A stretch of DNA of 61,370 nt from an uncultured Dorea sp. (GTDB lineage: Bacteria; Bacillota; Clostridia; Lachnospirales; Lachnospiraceae), in the NCBI GenBank assembly GCA_934307335.1, contig CAKRCL010000004.1:1-61370 (forward strand). Direction: 5' to 3'. The number at the start of each line of letters is the position of its first letter. The first letter of the stretch is position 1. Below, piece by piece: positions 26,605-36,115 of this stretch. The position numbers and the translations under genes were made by a program. The notes under the pieces were generated by a model. It saw only the letters and a list, made by a program, of their open reading frames with translations. It was not told the DNA's origin and did not search any database.

Positions 26605-27588
26605 TTATTTCCATACTTCTTTGAATACTCGATAAAAATTCTTATAGCCAATCTTGTCAAGATCTTCCTGACTGTATCCCCTCTTCTTTAATACTGCCAG
26701 GATATTCTTTGCTTCTGCCTCATTGGAAATACCATCGCCACTCGGTGAATCGACATGATCGCTGAATGTCTTAAGTGCCTCTCCTCCAAGGTAGTCATCA
26801 AAGTCAAATCCAAGACCAATATGATCGATTCCAATCAGATCAGCAATATACTCGACATGGTCTGCCAGATGCTCGACATTTTGTTCATCGTGCTTTTCAG
26901 AAATAAACTCTCTCATACTGTTCATTCCCACCAGACCACCGGTCTTAGCAATCGCTTTCAACATGTCATCTGTCAGGTTACGCATTGCCGGACACACACT
27001 TCGTGCATTGGAATGTGATGCAATGATCGGTCCCTGCGCCAGATCAATGACGCCCCAGAAACATTTGTCATTTAGATGTGATACATCCATCACCATCCCA
27101 AGATCCTGAATCCGCTTTACGGCTTTCTTTCCGGCTTCTGTAAGTCCCCTTGTTACATCCACCGGCCATCCGGTTGCCAATGCGTTTAATTCATTCCAGG
27201 TAAGCATTGCATGTCTGACGCCTACTTCATCATAAAAATAGTTGATCATGTCAATATCTTCCCCAATCTGGCTTAACCCTTCCATTCCGGTTACGATATT
27301 TAATTTTCCTTCTTTTGTGCCTTTTTCAAAATCATCATACTTCTTCACAAAATTCAGAATATCTGCAGAATCTTCCATTTCCTGCTTAATACTCTTTACA
27401 ATCTGTTTGGATCGTTTCACCGGATCACTATCATATGGCGGATCGATCCAGATTACAAAAATTCCTCCTGTAACACCACCTTCCTGGAACTTATGCAGAT
27501 GATGCTTACGAAAAATATCTCTTTCTCCGTGATCTACTGCACGGCAAGTTACATCTGTCCACACATCTCCATGACCATCAAAAATCAT
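26605..27588 (-). CDS. Membrane dipeptidase family (peptidase M19)
   Basis: Zinc dipeptidase of the renal dipeptidase family, 327 residues, no signal peptide, so cytoplasmic. Seen: FDGHGDVW (HxD metal ligands), VTGMEGL with the bridging glutamate, VMDVSHLND, IASHSNARSVCPAMRNL, and HIGLGFDFDD. Family members cleave a range of dipeptides, including some with D-residues. It lies 77 bases downstream of gcvPB and 51 upstream of DUF819, all co-oriented. Confidence 0.9.
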   Translation of the reverse strand: MIFDGHGDVWTDVTCRAVDHGERDIFRKHHLHKFQEGGVTGGIFVIWIDPPYDSDPVKRSKQIVKSIKQEMEDSADILNFVKKYDDFEKGTKEGKLNIVTGMEGLSQIGEDIDMINYFYDEVGVRHAMLTWNELNALATGWPVDVTRGLTEAGKKAVKRIQDLGMVMDVSHLNDKCFWGVIDLAQGPIIASHSNARSVCPAMRNLTDDMLKAIAKTGGLVGMNSMREFISEKHDEQNVEHLADHVEYIADLIGIDHIGLGFDFDDYLGGEALKTFSDHVDSPSGDGISNEAEAKNILAVLKKRGYSQEDLDKIGYKNFYRVFKEVWK

Positions 27589-27665
27589 TCTATCTTCTCC
27601 CTTCTGACATTTTCAAGACATCTCACATACCGATTATTTTTTCACCACCCTCCTGTTTCATCGGA

Positions 27666-29225
27666 TTAAGAGTCTTTTTTCATTTTTATATATGCACGCC
27701 ATGTTGTTGCAAATTTTTTCCACTCGGTAAGACCATCTTCCTGGATTCTGGATCCGAGTGCCGCATGATGCGGTGCTTCTTTTACAACTTGTGGCGTAGT
27801 ATATGCTTCTTCTGCAATCTGACGATATGCATCTACAAATTCATCAATGTCATCCTTTGAGTAAGATTCTACAGGCTCTGGGGTAAAAGGTTCTGGAATG
27901 ATTCTTGGATGATGACTTGTAAAATAATCCTGAAAACCATAATCCACGATTCGTCTGCAGATATCATCTGTCGTTACACCTGTCTCGTCCGTCAATTCTT
28001 TCCAGCTCAGTCTTGCCTGTTCTAATCTGTATTTTCCTTTCGCATATGGCAAGGAAATTCCTTTTATGTCCAAAAGTTTTTTCAACATATAATTATTATT
28101 TAAAATCGACATTTCTGCAATCTGTTTCATTCCATCCGGACCGAGAGTTCGAATATATGCATAGGTTCTCACAAGAACTGCAGGCACTCCATAAAATTTT
28201 CTTAACTTTCCAATGCTATCCTGGCGATTGTAATCCAGATAATATTTTTCTCCGTCAAATTCTACTGTCGGTGCTGCAACAAACTTTGCAAGCTTCTCAC
28301 ATACGCACTGTGCTCCGGCTGCCGGTCCCTGGCATCCGTGCGGTGAAGAAAAGGATTTGTGCAGATTATAATGACACATATCAAATCCTGCATCTCGCGC
28401 TCTTGTAATTCCGAACAGTCCATTTAAGTTTGCCTGATCATATACACATAAGCCTCCAGCTGCATGAACAATATCTACAAATTCTTTAATTTTCTCATTG
28501 TAGATTCCGGTATCTTCCGGATTGGTAATCATAAGTGCGGCTGTATGTTCAGAAACGGCTGCTTTTAAAGCTTCTATATCTGGCACACCGTTTTCATCTG
28601 GATATAAAGTGATTACCTTATACCCAAGCGTTGCAGCAGCACCTGGATTGCCCGGATGCGATAAAATGGTCGTAATAATCTCATTTCGCTGTTCGCCCTC
28701 ACCTCTGGATTCATGATAAGCACGAATTGTCTCTACATTTGCAAAGATTGCCTGAGTACCACCTCCCGGCTGTAAGCTTACTTTATCCATACCTGAAATT
28801 GCCTTGATGTACTGTTCATCCCGATACATAATTTCCAGGATTCCCTGAATGGTCGACTCGTCCTGATATGGATGAACTTCGCTTAATTTTTCAGATTTCA
28901 CCAATTGTTCGTGTATCTTAGGACTATACTTCATAGTACAGGTTCCAAGCCCGATATCAATATTAAAATCTGTTCCAATCGTCTCCTGAGATAATCTCAT
29001 ATAATGTCTGAGTACCTGCATCTGAGACATTTCCGGAAGCTTCGGTGCTTTTTTTCGAATCAGATTTTTCGGAAGCAACGTTTTTACGGTTCCTGTTGCT
29101 TTTGTAACTTTTTCATCTGCTTTGGGAACTAATATCCCTCGTTCACCTGGATTGCCAAGTTTCATAATTATAGGTTCGTCCCATCTTGCTTCGTGGAAAT
29201 CCCGATTTGTCTTATAATATCCCAT
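27666..29225 (-). CDS. gcvPB: Glycine dehydrogenase (decarboxylating) subunit 2
   Basis: C-terminal half of the split P-protein; with GcvPA it decarboxylates glycine and passes aminomethyl to lipoyl-GcvH. About 519 residues. The PLP lysine is in NLHKSFSSPHG, preceded by VYDQANLNGLFG; QPGGGTQAIFAN is also conserved. I start it at the ATG at 29225, right after a GTG inside the overlap with the gcvPA stop; AAAGGGGG is the RBS. No gcvT or gcvH lies in this window. Confidence 0.95.
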   Translation of the reverse strand: MGYYKTNRDFHEARWDEPIIMKLGNPGERGILVPKADEKVTKATGTVKTLLPKNLIRKKAPKLPEMSQMQVLRHYMRLSQETIGTDFNIDIGLGTCTMKYSPKIHEQLVKSEKLSEVHPYQDESTIQGILEIMYRDEQYIKAISGMDKVSLQPGGGTQAIFANVETIRAYHESRGEGEQRNEIITTILSHPGNPGAAATLGYKVITLYPDENGVPDIEALKAAVSEHTAALMITNPEDTGIYNEKIKEFVDIVHAAGGLCVYDQANLNGLFGITRARDAGFDMCHYNLHKSFSSPHGCQGPAAGAQCVCEKLAKFVAAPTVEFDGEKYYLDYNRQDSIGKLRKFYGVPAVLVRTYAYIRTLGPDGMKQIAEMSILNNNYMLKKLLDIKGISLPYAKGKYRLEQARLSWKELTDETGVTTDDICRRIVDYGFQDYFTSHHPRIIPEPFTPEPVESYSKDDIDEFVDAYRQIAEEAYTTPQVVKEAPHHAALGSRIQEDGLTEWKKFATTWRAYIKMKKDS

Positions 29226-29227
29226 CA

Positions 29228-30646
29228 CTATTCCCCCTTTACAATCCGCTTGAGGGCATTACAAAGATGCTCCATCTCTTCTAATGTCGTAATCTCTGAT
29301 ACACAATAAAGTGCACATTGCCCAAGCTCTGGGAAATCATGACTTAAGTCTTTTCCGCCAAATATGTTCTCTTTTAACAATTCTTTATTAATTTCTTCAA
29401 CCGTCTTTCCAGTCTGGTTAAAATCTATTACAAACTCCTGAAACTTCGCATTCTCAAATCTCTTTGCCCGAACTTTCGGAATCTCATCTAAAATATCCTC
29501 CAGATATGCTGCATTCTGAATAATCGTCTCACCGAGTTCGTACATGCCCTGCGGCCCCATACTTGCCAGGTACACACCTGCCGTAATTGCCCAGAGACCT
29601 GTTTCTGTTCCAAAATACTCTTTTGCATTCTCACGGCTTCCATGAGAGCTTCGATAATTCATCGCTCTTCCCCATCCATATGTATCTTCTTTCTCTGTCT
29701 CTGTAATTCCGTACATATAAGTTGGAAATTGTTCTACCAGATCCATATTCTGATTACATGCAATAAATCCTGCCTGACCACCGCCGAACTGAATGTGCAT
29801 TCCAAGAGGCTGTATATCTCCACATACAATATCAGCACCCTGATTTACCGGGCTCTCCATAATTCCAAGCGATGCCACCTCTGTCTGTACAACACAATAA
29901 GCTCCTGCATCATGTGCCAGTTTTGCAATTTCTTCTCCTCTTGTCTCAAAGTTACCAAGATAAGTTGGATTTTCAAAAAATACAGCCGCAACATTTTTCT
30001 TTGCCAACTGTTCTTTCAACTCTTCCAGATCCATAAGTCCTGTCTCTGGTTCATAAGCTATTTTTCTTACTTCTGCCACATTTCTACAATACTGTACGAC
30101 CTGTGAATATATTTCCGGATTCATAGTCTTCGGAACAAGAATCACTTTTCCAGCCATTCCTTTTTCTCTGACTGCTCTGACTGCCATACGAAGCGAAGAT
30201 GCCACTGCCTGACCGCCGTCATAAGTTGTATAACTTACAACATCTGTGTCCAGAAGTTCTCCCATCATGCTTGTATATTCAAAGATTGCCTGCATCTTAC
30301 CATGATCGGAATATGTATCTCCGCAGTAAGCAGTTAGAAACTCGCCTCTGGAATTTATCTCATCGCAGATTGCCGGCACCTGATGTTTGTAACACCCGGC
30401 TCCAAGAAAGCTCGTATATTCTTCCGTTGTAATATCACGATTCAAAATTCCCATCACATGTCTTTTCAGTTCATATTCACTTCTGATCGGTTCCGGAATG
30501 TCTAATCGTTCTTTATACAACAATTCATCTGGAATTATACTTTTGTAAATATCTTCTACGCTGTTGATCCCCAATTCATCCAACATTGCCTTCTTATTCT
30601 CTGGTACACTATTAGGCATATATGGATGCACAAAACTGTTTTCCAC
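29228..30646 (-). CDS. gcvPA: Glycine dehydrogenase (decarboxylating) subunit 1
   Basis: N-terminal half of the split P-protein, about 472 residues. Seen: the N-terminal HPYMPNSVPENKKAMLDELG, FLGAGCYKHQVPA, YTPYQ-equivalent CGDTYSDHGKMQAIFEYTSMM, and GQPLGMHI-like GDIQPLGMHIQFGGGQAG. I choose the GTG at 30646, eight bases after AAAGGAG, over the ATG at 30664 that lies before that RBS. The gene upstream is separated by a terminator; no glycine riboswitch is visible in the leader. Confidence 0.94.
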   Translation of the reverse strand: MENSFVHPYMPNSVPENKKAMLDELGINSVEDIYKSIIPDELLYKERLDIPEPIRSEYELKRHVMGILNRDITTEEYTSFLGAGCYKHQVPAICDEINSRGEFLTAYCGDTYSDHGKMQAIFEYTSMMGELLDTDVVSYTTYDGGQAVASSLRMAVRAVREKGMAGKVILVPKTMNPEIYSQVVQYCRNVAEVRKIAYEPETGLMDLEELKEQLAKKNVAAVFFENPTYLGNFETRGEEIAKLAHDAGAYCVVQTEVASLGIMESPVNQGADIVCGDIQPLGMHIQFGGGQAGFIACNQNMDLVEQFPTYMYGITETEKEDTYGWGRAMNYRSSHGSRENAKEYFGTETGLWAITAGVYLASMGPQGMYELGETIIQNAAYLEDILDEIPKVRAKRFENAKFQEFVIDFNQTGKTVEEINKELLKENIFGGKDLSHDFPELGQCALYCVSEITTLEEMEHLCNALKRIVKGE

Positions 30647-30719
30647 AAGAATCACTCCTTTCATGGCAGTTCACTTATTGATTATCTAAATATTTTTATT
30701 TATTTCATCCACAACACAT

Positions 30720-30749
30720 ACATTAATCTTCAATCAGTGGTTTCGTCAA
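30720..30749 (-). promoter_or_regulatory. Candidate gcvPA promoter
   Basis: On the minus strand TTGACG (30749-30744) is a good -35; 18 bases on, TAATGT (30725-30720) is a weak -10. This is the best candidate in the 215-base gap. Confidence 0.4.
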
Positions 30750-30761
30750 GCTATTTTGTGA

Positions 30762-30796
30762 AATTTTTGATATTTTCGAGATATTTCGCAAAAATT
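30762..30796. repeat. A/T-rich nested inverted repeat upstream of gcvPA
   Basis: AATTTTTG and CAAAAATT form the outer 8-bp arms; ATAT/ATAT lies inside. It sits just upstream of the candidate -35. Possible operator, or simply A/T-rich sequence. Confidence 0.3.
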
Positions 30797-30800
30797 AAAT

Positions 30801-30827
30801 AAGAAGTCGACTATTTATCGACTTCTT
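30801..30827 (-). terminator. Terminator after the NAD-kinase-like gene
   Basis: AAGAAGTCGA pairs with TCGACTTCTT (10 bp) around a 7-base loop, followed on the minus strand by TATTTAATTTTTG. It ends the long run that begins at comEA or inside it. Confidence 0.8.
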
Positions 30828-30879
30828 TAAATATTCCATAATATTTATCTTTACTAATTATTATTTGCAGATTTTTCCT

Positions 30880-32079
30880 TTATACGACCTTATAAACAGC
30901 AGAATCAGAATCTTTGAATATAATTTTATAATACCCCTTTAAATACTCATCTGTATCTGCATCGCCGGTATCTACATGCATCGGCTGCCCGCCAAGTCCT
31001 GCCAGTTTTTCTTTTGTTGCTACAATCTCAATCTGTTCTTTACCTACTTTTCTGATTACCCGTGGACTGATCTGCTGGTTTCCTCTTCCTAACAAAAAAC
31101 CATTTCCGCCAATACAGGTCACCAGAATTTTTACATGACTGTATGAATTGACGCAGTTCCACAATTCTCTTTCATTAGCATCTTGAAGTATGATTTTACC
31201 ATTTCTGATCACATCCACTCCACGGACAGTTCCGTGGACTTTCTTTTTCCCAGTATCCTCCTGCCCGTCATTTTCACACAATAACTCTTTTATCTTCCAG
31301 GTCGTTCCTCCCGGGCCGATAATATAAACCCAGTCCTTTTCCATCCGCAAGATCGCTGCTCTCGCTATTATAGTTGCGGACTCGCCTGACCCCAAATCCA
31401 ATTCTTTTGCCTTTTGTAAATGTTTTCCATCACTTAATACTTCCAGAAATCCGTACAATTGGGGGCTTACATTTCTGGAATCTAAATCCTTCTCTTCAAT
31501 ATCAAGAACTTCCCTCATTTCATGAGACATCTCTTTTCCTTCAAGCCACCCTGCCAACATCTCACCTGCCTGATATGGATTACAGGCATAACACGCAGAA
31601 TACATCTTCACTCCTGCCGGGATTCCAAGAACCGTCACATCTGTACCAACAACTTCACAAATGTCCCTTGCAGTCCCATCTCCTCCACAAAACACGAGAA
31701 GATCCACACCCTGTTCTTTCATAACTTGTGCACAAAGCTTCGTATCTTCTGCGCTGCTTGTGTCAGCTTTGGGACATGGCACCACATCACATGGAATTTT
31801 AAGTTTCTTAAGCAAAGCTTCTCCCATATCCCCTGGTGCACTTAAGATTGAAAAATCATTCTCTCCCACCGATCCTTTATCTCCTGCAACTAAACTTACG
31901 GTAAGATCTGCAATTTTACTCATACAGATTTCTGCTCTCTTTGGGGCTGTTCTCTCACAGCCTTCCAGCAAAAGCTCTTCTATTTTTTTGTAATTGTCAC
32001 TTCCTTTTAGACCGGCTTTTCCACCAATTCCAGCATATGGATTTAGAATAAAACCTATCTTTTTTTTCTTAGTCTCCAT
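30880..32079 (-). CDS. ATP-NAD kinase family protein (COG3199)
   Basis: About 399 residues. The N-terminal KIGFILNPYAGIGGKAGLKGSD and the phosphate-binding LVFCGGDGTARDICEVV identify the NAD-kinase/diacylglycerol-kinase fold in its COG3199 (AcoX-like) form; a C-terminal beta domain has the ITCIGGNGFLLGRGNQQISPRVI block. The natural substrate of COG3199 is unsettled, so NAD phosphorylation is not assured. Start at the ATG at 32079 after AGGTGG; the frame is open further upstream (to 32181) with low-quality lysine-rich sequence. Downstream of hemW. Confidence 0.82.
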   Translation of the reverse strand: METKKKKIGFILNPYAGIGGKAGLKGSDNYKKIEELLLEGCERTAPKRAEICMSKIADLTVSLVAGDKGSVGENDFSILSAPGDMGEALLKKLKIPCDVVPCPKADTSSAEDTKLCAQVMKEQGVDLLVFCGGDGTARDICEVVGTDVTVLGIPAGVKMYSACYACNPYQAGEMLAGWLEGKEMSHEMREVLDIEEKDLDSRNVSPQLYGFLEVLSDGKHLQKAKELDLGSGESATIIARAAILRMEKDWVYIIGPGGTTWKIKELLCENDGQEDTGKKKVHGTVRGVDVIRNGKIILQDANERELWNCVNSYSHVKILVTCIGGNGFLLGRGNQQISPRVIRKVGKEQIEIVATKEKLAGLGGQPMHVDTGDADTDEYLKGYYKIIFKDSDSAVYKVV

Positions 32080-32187
32080 CTTTTCCACCTGAGTTTTCGT
32101 TCTTTTATTGTAAACTTTTTTATTGCTATTACATTTTAAAACTTTCTTCAGCCCTTTTAGATCAGATGTTATGTCAACCAAACATCT

Positions 32188-33279
32188 TTATAACAGGAAC
32201 TCACTCATAACATAGTTGCTGACATCGATTCCACGATCTGTAAGTTTCACAAAGTCTTCGTCATCTTCCAGAAGTCCTTTCTGTTCCATATCTCTTATCA
32301 CATTTCCATAGACGTCCCCCATGCTCTCACCATACCTCTTAAGAAATTCTTTTTTTGATACACCTTTCATCATACGCAGGCCAAGGAACATCGTCTCTTC
32401 CATCTGTGCAGATACAGTTAACTTTTCCGGCTCTTCTCCATAATTAAATCTACTGTTATTAATCAGTGATGCAGCTCCGGTTCCAATCCCCAGATATTCT
32501 GTTCGCTCCCAGTATCCGATATTATGTCTGCAAGCATATCCGGGCTTTGCATAATTGGAAATCTCATATCTCATATAACCATACTCTTTAAGTATCTCTT
32601 TCGTTCGCCAGTACATTTTCCGCTCTGTCTCCTCATCCGGCAACTCTTCTGCATGGCGTCCTTCTCCATACTCCTCATAAAATGGAGTGCCTTCTTCTAC
32701 AATCAGGCTGTATGCAGAAATGTGCTCTGGTCCAAGTTTCGCGACTACTCGCAAACTTTCCTCCCAGTCAACAAGTCGTTGTCCCGGTATTGCAGACATC
32801 AGATCAATATTTATATTTTCAAATCCTTCTGTACGAGCCAATTGATATGTCTCTACAAATTCTTCATAAGTATGAATCCTTCCAAGTATCTGAAGCTCCC
32901 GGTTCTTTGTAGACTGCAATCCAATACTTAATCGGTTAATACCACATCTCTTATAACCGGAAAGTTTATCTGCATCTACCGTTCCCGGATTCATCTCGAC
33001 TGTAATTTCTGCATCTTTTTCCACGTAAAATGTCTCTCTGACTGCTTCAAAAATATGTTCCATCTGCTCTGCAGTCAAGATAGACGGTGTACCTCCTCCT
33101 ACAAAAATACTGATGACACGATAAGCCTTTGCCAGATCCGCATAAGCGCGAATATCCTGGCAAAGGCTTTTCACATATGTTTCCCTCTGATCCGCTGTTG
33201 ACGGACCAGAAAGGAAATCACAATATTTACATTTCTTTACACAAAATGGTATATGAATATATAACTCTAATGGTCTCAT
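32188..33279 (-). CDS. hemW: Radical SAM heme chaperone HemW
   Basis: A 363-residue radical SAM protein with cluster CVKKCKYC (C13, C17, C20) and following DF, typical of HemW, which delivers heme and is often misannotated as coproporphyrinogen oxidase HemN. FVGGGTPSIL, EMNPGTVD and NRLSIGLQS are conserved; the C-terminal HemN-type domain is present. Its ATG overlaps the lepA stop (TAATG). The lepA-hemW pair is widely conserved. Confidence 0.93.
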   Translation of the reverse strand: MRPLELYIHIPFCVKKCKYCDFLSGPSTADQRETYVKSLCQDIRAYADLAKAYRVISIFVGGGTPSILTAEQMEHIFEAVRETFYVEKDAEITVEMNPGTVDADKLSGYKRCGINRLSIGLQSTKNRELQILGRIHTYEEFVETYQLARTEGFENINIDLMSAIPGQRLVDWEESLRVVAKLGPEHISAYSLIVEEGTPFYEEYGEGRHAEELPDEETERKMYWRTKEILKEYGYMRYEISNYAKPGYACRHNIGYWERTEYLGIGTGAASLINNSRFNYGEEPEKLTVSAQMEETMFLGLRMMKGVSKKEFLKRYGESMGDVYGNVIRDMEQKGLLEDDEDFVKLTDRGIDVSNYVMSEFLL

Positions 33280-35093
33280 TATTTATCATCCAACTTTAAT
33301 ACGCTCATAAATGCTTTCTGCGGAATCTCTACATTTCCAACCTGGCGCATACGTTTTTTACCTTCTTTTTGCTTCTCCAAAAGCTTTCTCTTACGGCTGA
33401 TATCACCACCATAACATTTCGCAAGCACATCTTTTCGCATAGCTCTTACTGTCTCACGGGCAATAATCTTACCACCAATTGCTGCCTGAATCGGAATCTC
33501 AAAGAGCTGTCTTGGTATCTCTTCTTTTAACTTTTCGCACATCTTTCTTCCACGTTCGTACGCTGTATCTGCATGTACAATAAATGAAAGCGCGTCAACT
33601 TCTTCTTTATTAACAAGAATATCCAATTTTACAAGTTCAGATTTCTGATATCCATCAAGCTCGTAATCAAAAGAAGCATAACCTCTAGATCTGGACTTCA
33701 GAGCGTCAAAGAAATCATAGATAATCTCATTCAAAGGCAGTCTATAATGAAGTACTGCACGAGTTTCTTCTATATATTCCATGCCCTGATACTCTCCACG
33801 TCTCTCCTGACAAAGATCCATAATCGCTCCAATAAATTCAGAAGTTACCATAATCTCTGCCTTAACCATAGGTTCTTCCATATACTCAATCTCAGACGGA
33901 TCCGGAAGATTCGATGGATTCGTAAGTTCAATAACTTCTCCATTGGTTTTATATACTTTATAAATAACTCCCGGTGCTGTTGTCACAAGATCCAGATTAT
34001 ATTCACGCTCCAGACGTTCCTGAATAATTTCCAAATGTAACAGCCCCAGAAAACCACATCGGAATCCAAATCCTAGCGCAATCGATGTCTCTGGTTCAAA
34101 TTGAAGTGATGCATCGTTTAATTGTAATTTTTCAAGTGCATCACGTAAATCTGGATACTTTGCTCCATCTGCAGGATATAAACCACAATAAACCATAGGA
34201 TTTACCTTCTTATATCCAGGCAGCGGCTCTTCACACGGATAATCTGCATCCGTAATCGTATCACCCACTTGAGTATCTCCGACATTTTTCAAGCTGGCTG
34301 TAATATAACCTACCATACCAGCTTCCAGCTCATCACACGGAATGAACTGTCCGGCTCCAAAGTAACCAACTTCTACAACATCCGCCTCTGCACCTGTTGC
34401 CATCATACGAATTCTGGTTCCTTTTCTAACGGTACCTTCACGAAGTCTGCAAAATACGATAACACCTTTATAAGAATCATACAAGGAATCAAAAATCAAT
34501 GCTTTTAATGGTGCTTTCGGATCTCCGCCTGGTGCCGGAATCTTCTCAACAATCTGTTCCAGAACCTCATCTATATTCAGACCTGTCTTGGCAGAAATGC
34601 GTGGCGCATCCTGAGCTTCGATTCCAATCACGTCTTCAATCTCTTCAATTACACGTTCCGGTTCAGCACTCGGAAGATCGACTTTATTAATAACCGGCAT
34701 AACATCCAGATCATGATCTAACGCCAGGTACACGTTTGCCAATGTCTGTGCTTCCACTCCCTGCGCCGCATCTACAACCAGAATGGCTCCATCACAAGCC
34801 GCCAGGCTTCGAGATACTTCATAGTTAAAGTCTACATGCCCCGGTGTATCAATCAAGTTAAAGATATACTCTTCACCATCTTTTGCTTTATATACAGTTC
34901 GAACTGCCTGCGCCTTGATCGTAATTCCACGCTCACGCTCCAGTTCCATGTTATCAAGCACCTGTGCCTGCATCTCACGACTTGTTAAAAGCCCTGTCCG
35001 CTCTATAATGCGGTCTGCCAATGTTGATTTTCCATGATCAATATGGGCTACAATACAAAAATTACGAATTTTACTTTGATCTATTCCTGCCAC
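33279..35093 (-). CDS. lepA: Elongation factor 4 (LepA)
   Basis: Ribosome-associated GTPase, 604 residues. G1 is AHIDHGKST, switch region [17 protein letters not shown]3 DTPGHVDF, G4 NKVDLP. The LepA-specific C-terminal domain ends in [39 protein letters not shown]. In one co-oriented run with holA upstream (36-base gap) and hemW downstream. Confidence 0.97.
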   Translation of the reverse strand: MAGIDQSKIRNFCIVAHIDHGKSTLADRIIERTGLLTSREMQAQVLDNMELERERGITIKAQAVRTVYKAKDGEEYIFNLIDTPGHVDFNYEVSRSLAACDGAILVVDAAQGVEAQTLANVYLALDHDLDVMPVINKVDLPSAEPERVIEEIEDVIGIEAQDAPRISAKTGLNIDEVLEQIVEKIPAPGGDPKAPLKALIFDSLYDSYKGVIVFCRLREGTVRKGTRIRMMATGAEADVVEVGYFGAGQFIPCDELEAGMVGYITASLKNVGDTQVGDTITDADYPCEEPLPGYKKVNPMVYCGLYPADGAKYPDLRDALEKLQLNDASLQFEPETSIALGFGFRCGFLGLLHLEIIQERLEREYNLDLVTTAPGVIYKVYKTNGEVIELTNPSNLPDPSEIEYMEEPMVKAEIMVTSEFIGAIMDLCQERRGEYQGMEYIEETRAVLHYRLPLNEIIYDFFDALKSRSRGYASFDYELDGYQKSELVKLDILVNKEEVDALSFIVHADTAYERGRKMCEKLKEEIPRQLFEIPIQAAIGGKIIARETVRAMRKDVLAKCYGGDISRKRKLLEKQKEGKKRMRQVGNVEIPQKAFMSVLKLDDK

Positions 35094-35128
35094 TTATTTT
35101 CTACCTCTTTATCTTTTCTAGTTATCTT

Positions 35129-36115
35129 TTATTTTTTTGGTGCACTGTATTTTACAATAAAAAGTTCTACACTCATAGTATCACTCAGGCGTCCTGTCTT
35201 TACAGCTTCTTCCGTATTCGCCGCCTCTTCCATAATGTGCTGCAGTTCTTTCATCGTAAAGCTTCTGCTTTGTTGCATATATTTTCCGGCTACAAACGGA
35301 TGCAGTCCTGCCTTTTTGGCTATTGTACTTTTATCTGCTCCACCATTCATTAAATCTTTCACTTGTAAAAGTAATCGAAACTGCCTTGTCAACAAATACA
35401 AAATCCTCATCGGCGGTTCTTTTAATGCCAGCAGATCATAATAATAATCCAATGCCTTTCTCTGCTGCCTTGTCGCTACCGCTTCAATCATAGCAAATAT
35501 CTGATTCGTGATCTGGGTGGTACAGATTGCATCTATATCTGCCACTGTAATCTCACTTCTTCCTAATGTGTAAGAAAAAAGCTTCTCCATCTCCTGCTCC
35601 AGATTCTCCATATCTGTCCCTGTCTGAGACAACATATATTCTGCGGTAGACTGCTTGATCTGCTTACCTTCTCGTTTCATATTACCGGCAAGCCATAAAA
35701 GAAGAGTCTTTTCATCCTGTCTTCCAAGTTCAACAACTCTACCTTTTTCTTTGACCGCTTTATACATCTTACTTCGCTTATCCACTTCACTCTCTACAAA
35801 TATAAAGCAGACGGTCTCCGGCATCTCTTTGATATAATCTGCAAACTTTGCATCTGCATTCTTAAATAAACCTGAGTCTTCAATTACAATTAGTCTGCGA
35901 TCAGCAAAAAATGGCATCGTTTCTGCCAGATCAATAATCCCCGGCACATCGATTCCTTTTCCTTCATAATGCGCATAGTTCACTGTATCACCTTCCGGAA
36001 GCACAGCTTTTGTCAATCTGTCCCGATACTGCTTTTTCAGATAAGCCTCTTCTCCATATAAAAGATAGGCTTGTTTGATATTTCCCGTCTTCAGATCTTC
36101 ATTCAGATTCTTCAT
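35129..36115 (-). CDS. holA: DNA polymerase III delta subunit
   Basis: Clamp-loader delta subunit, about 328 residues. The conserved start NLNEDLKTGNIKQAYLLYGEEAYLKKQYRDRL is preceded by an ATG at 36115 with AAGG upstream; the 39 residues before it lack homology. The C-terminal domain has KEPPMRILYLLTRQFRLLLQVKDL and HPFVAGKYMQQSRSF. It overlaps the comEC 3' end by 17 bases. comEC-holA adjacency is common in Firmicutes. Confidence 0.94.
   Translation of the reverse strand: MKNLNEDLKTGNIKQAYLLYGEEAYLKKQYRDRLTKAVLPEGDTVNYAHYEGKGIDVPGIIDLAETMPFFADRRLIVIEDSGLFKNADAKFADYIKEMPETVCFIFVESEVDKRSKMYKAVKEKGRVVELGRQDEKTLLLWLAGNMKREGKQIKQSTAEYMLSQTGTDMENLEQEMEKLFSYTLGRSEITVADIDAICTTQITNQIFAMIEAVATRQQRKALDYYYDLLALKEPPMRILYLLTRQFRLLLQVKDLMNGGADKSTIAKKAGLHPFVAGKYMQQSRSFTMKELQHIMEEAANTEEAVKTGRLSDTMSVELFIVKYSAPKK

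Noticed and set aside
30665..30800. Glycine riboswitch upstream of gcvPA
   Set aside because: None of the conserved glycine-aptamer blocks is visible on the minus strand; only A/T-rich repeats and a candidate promoter are seen.
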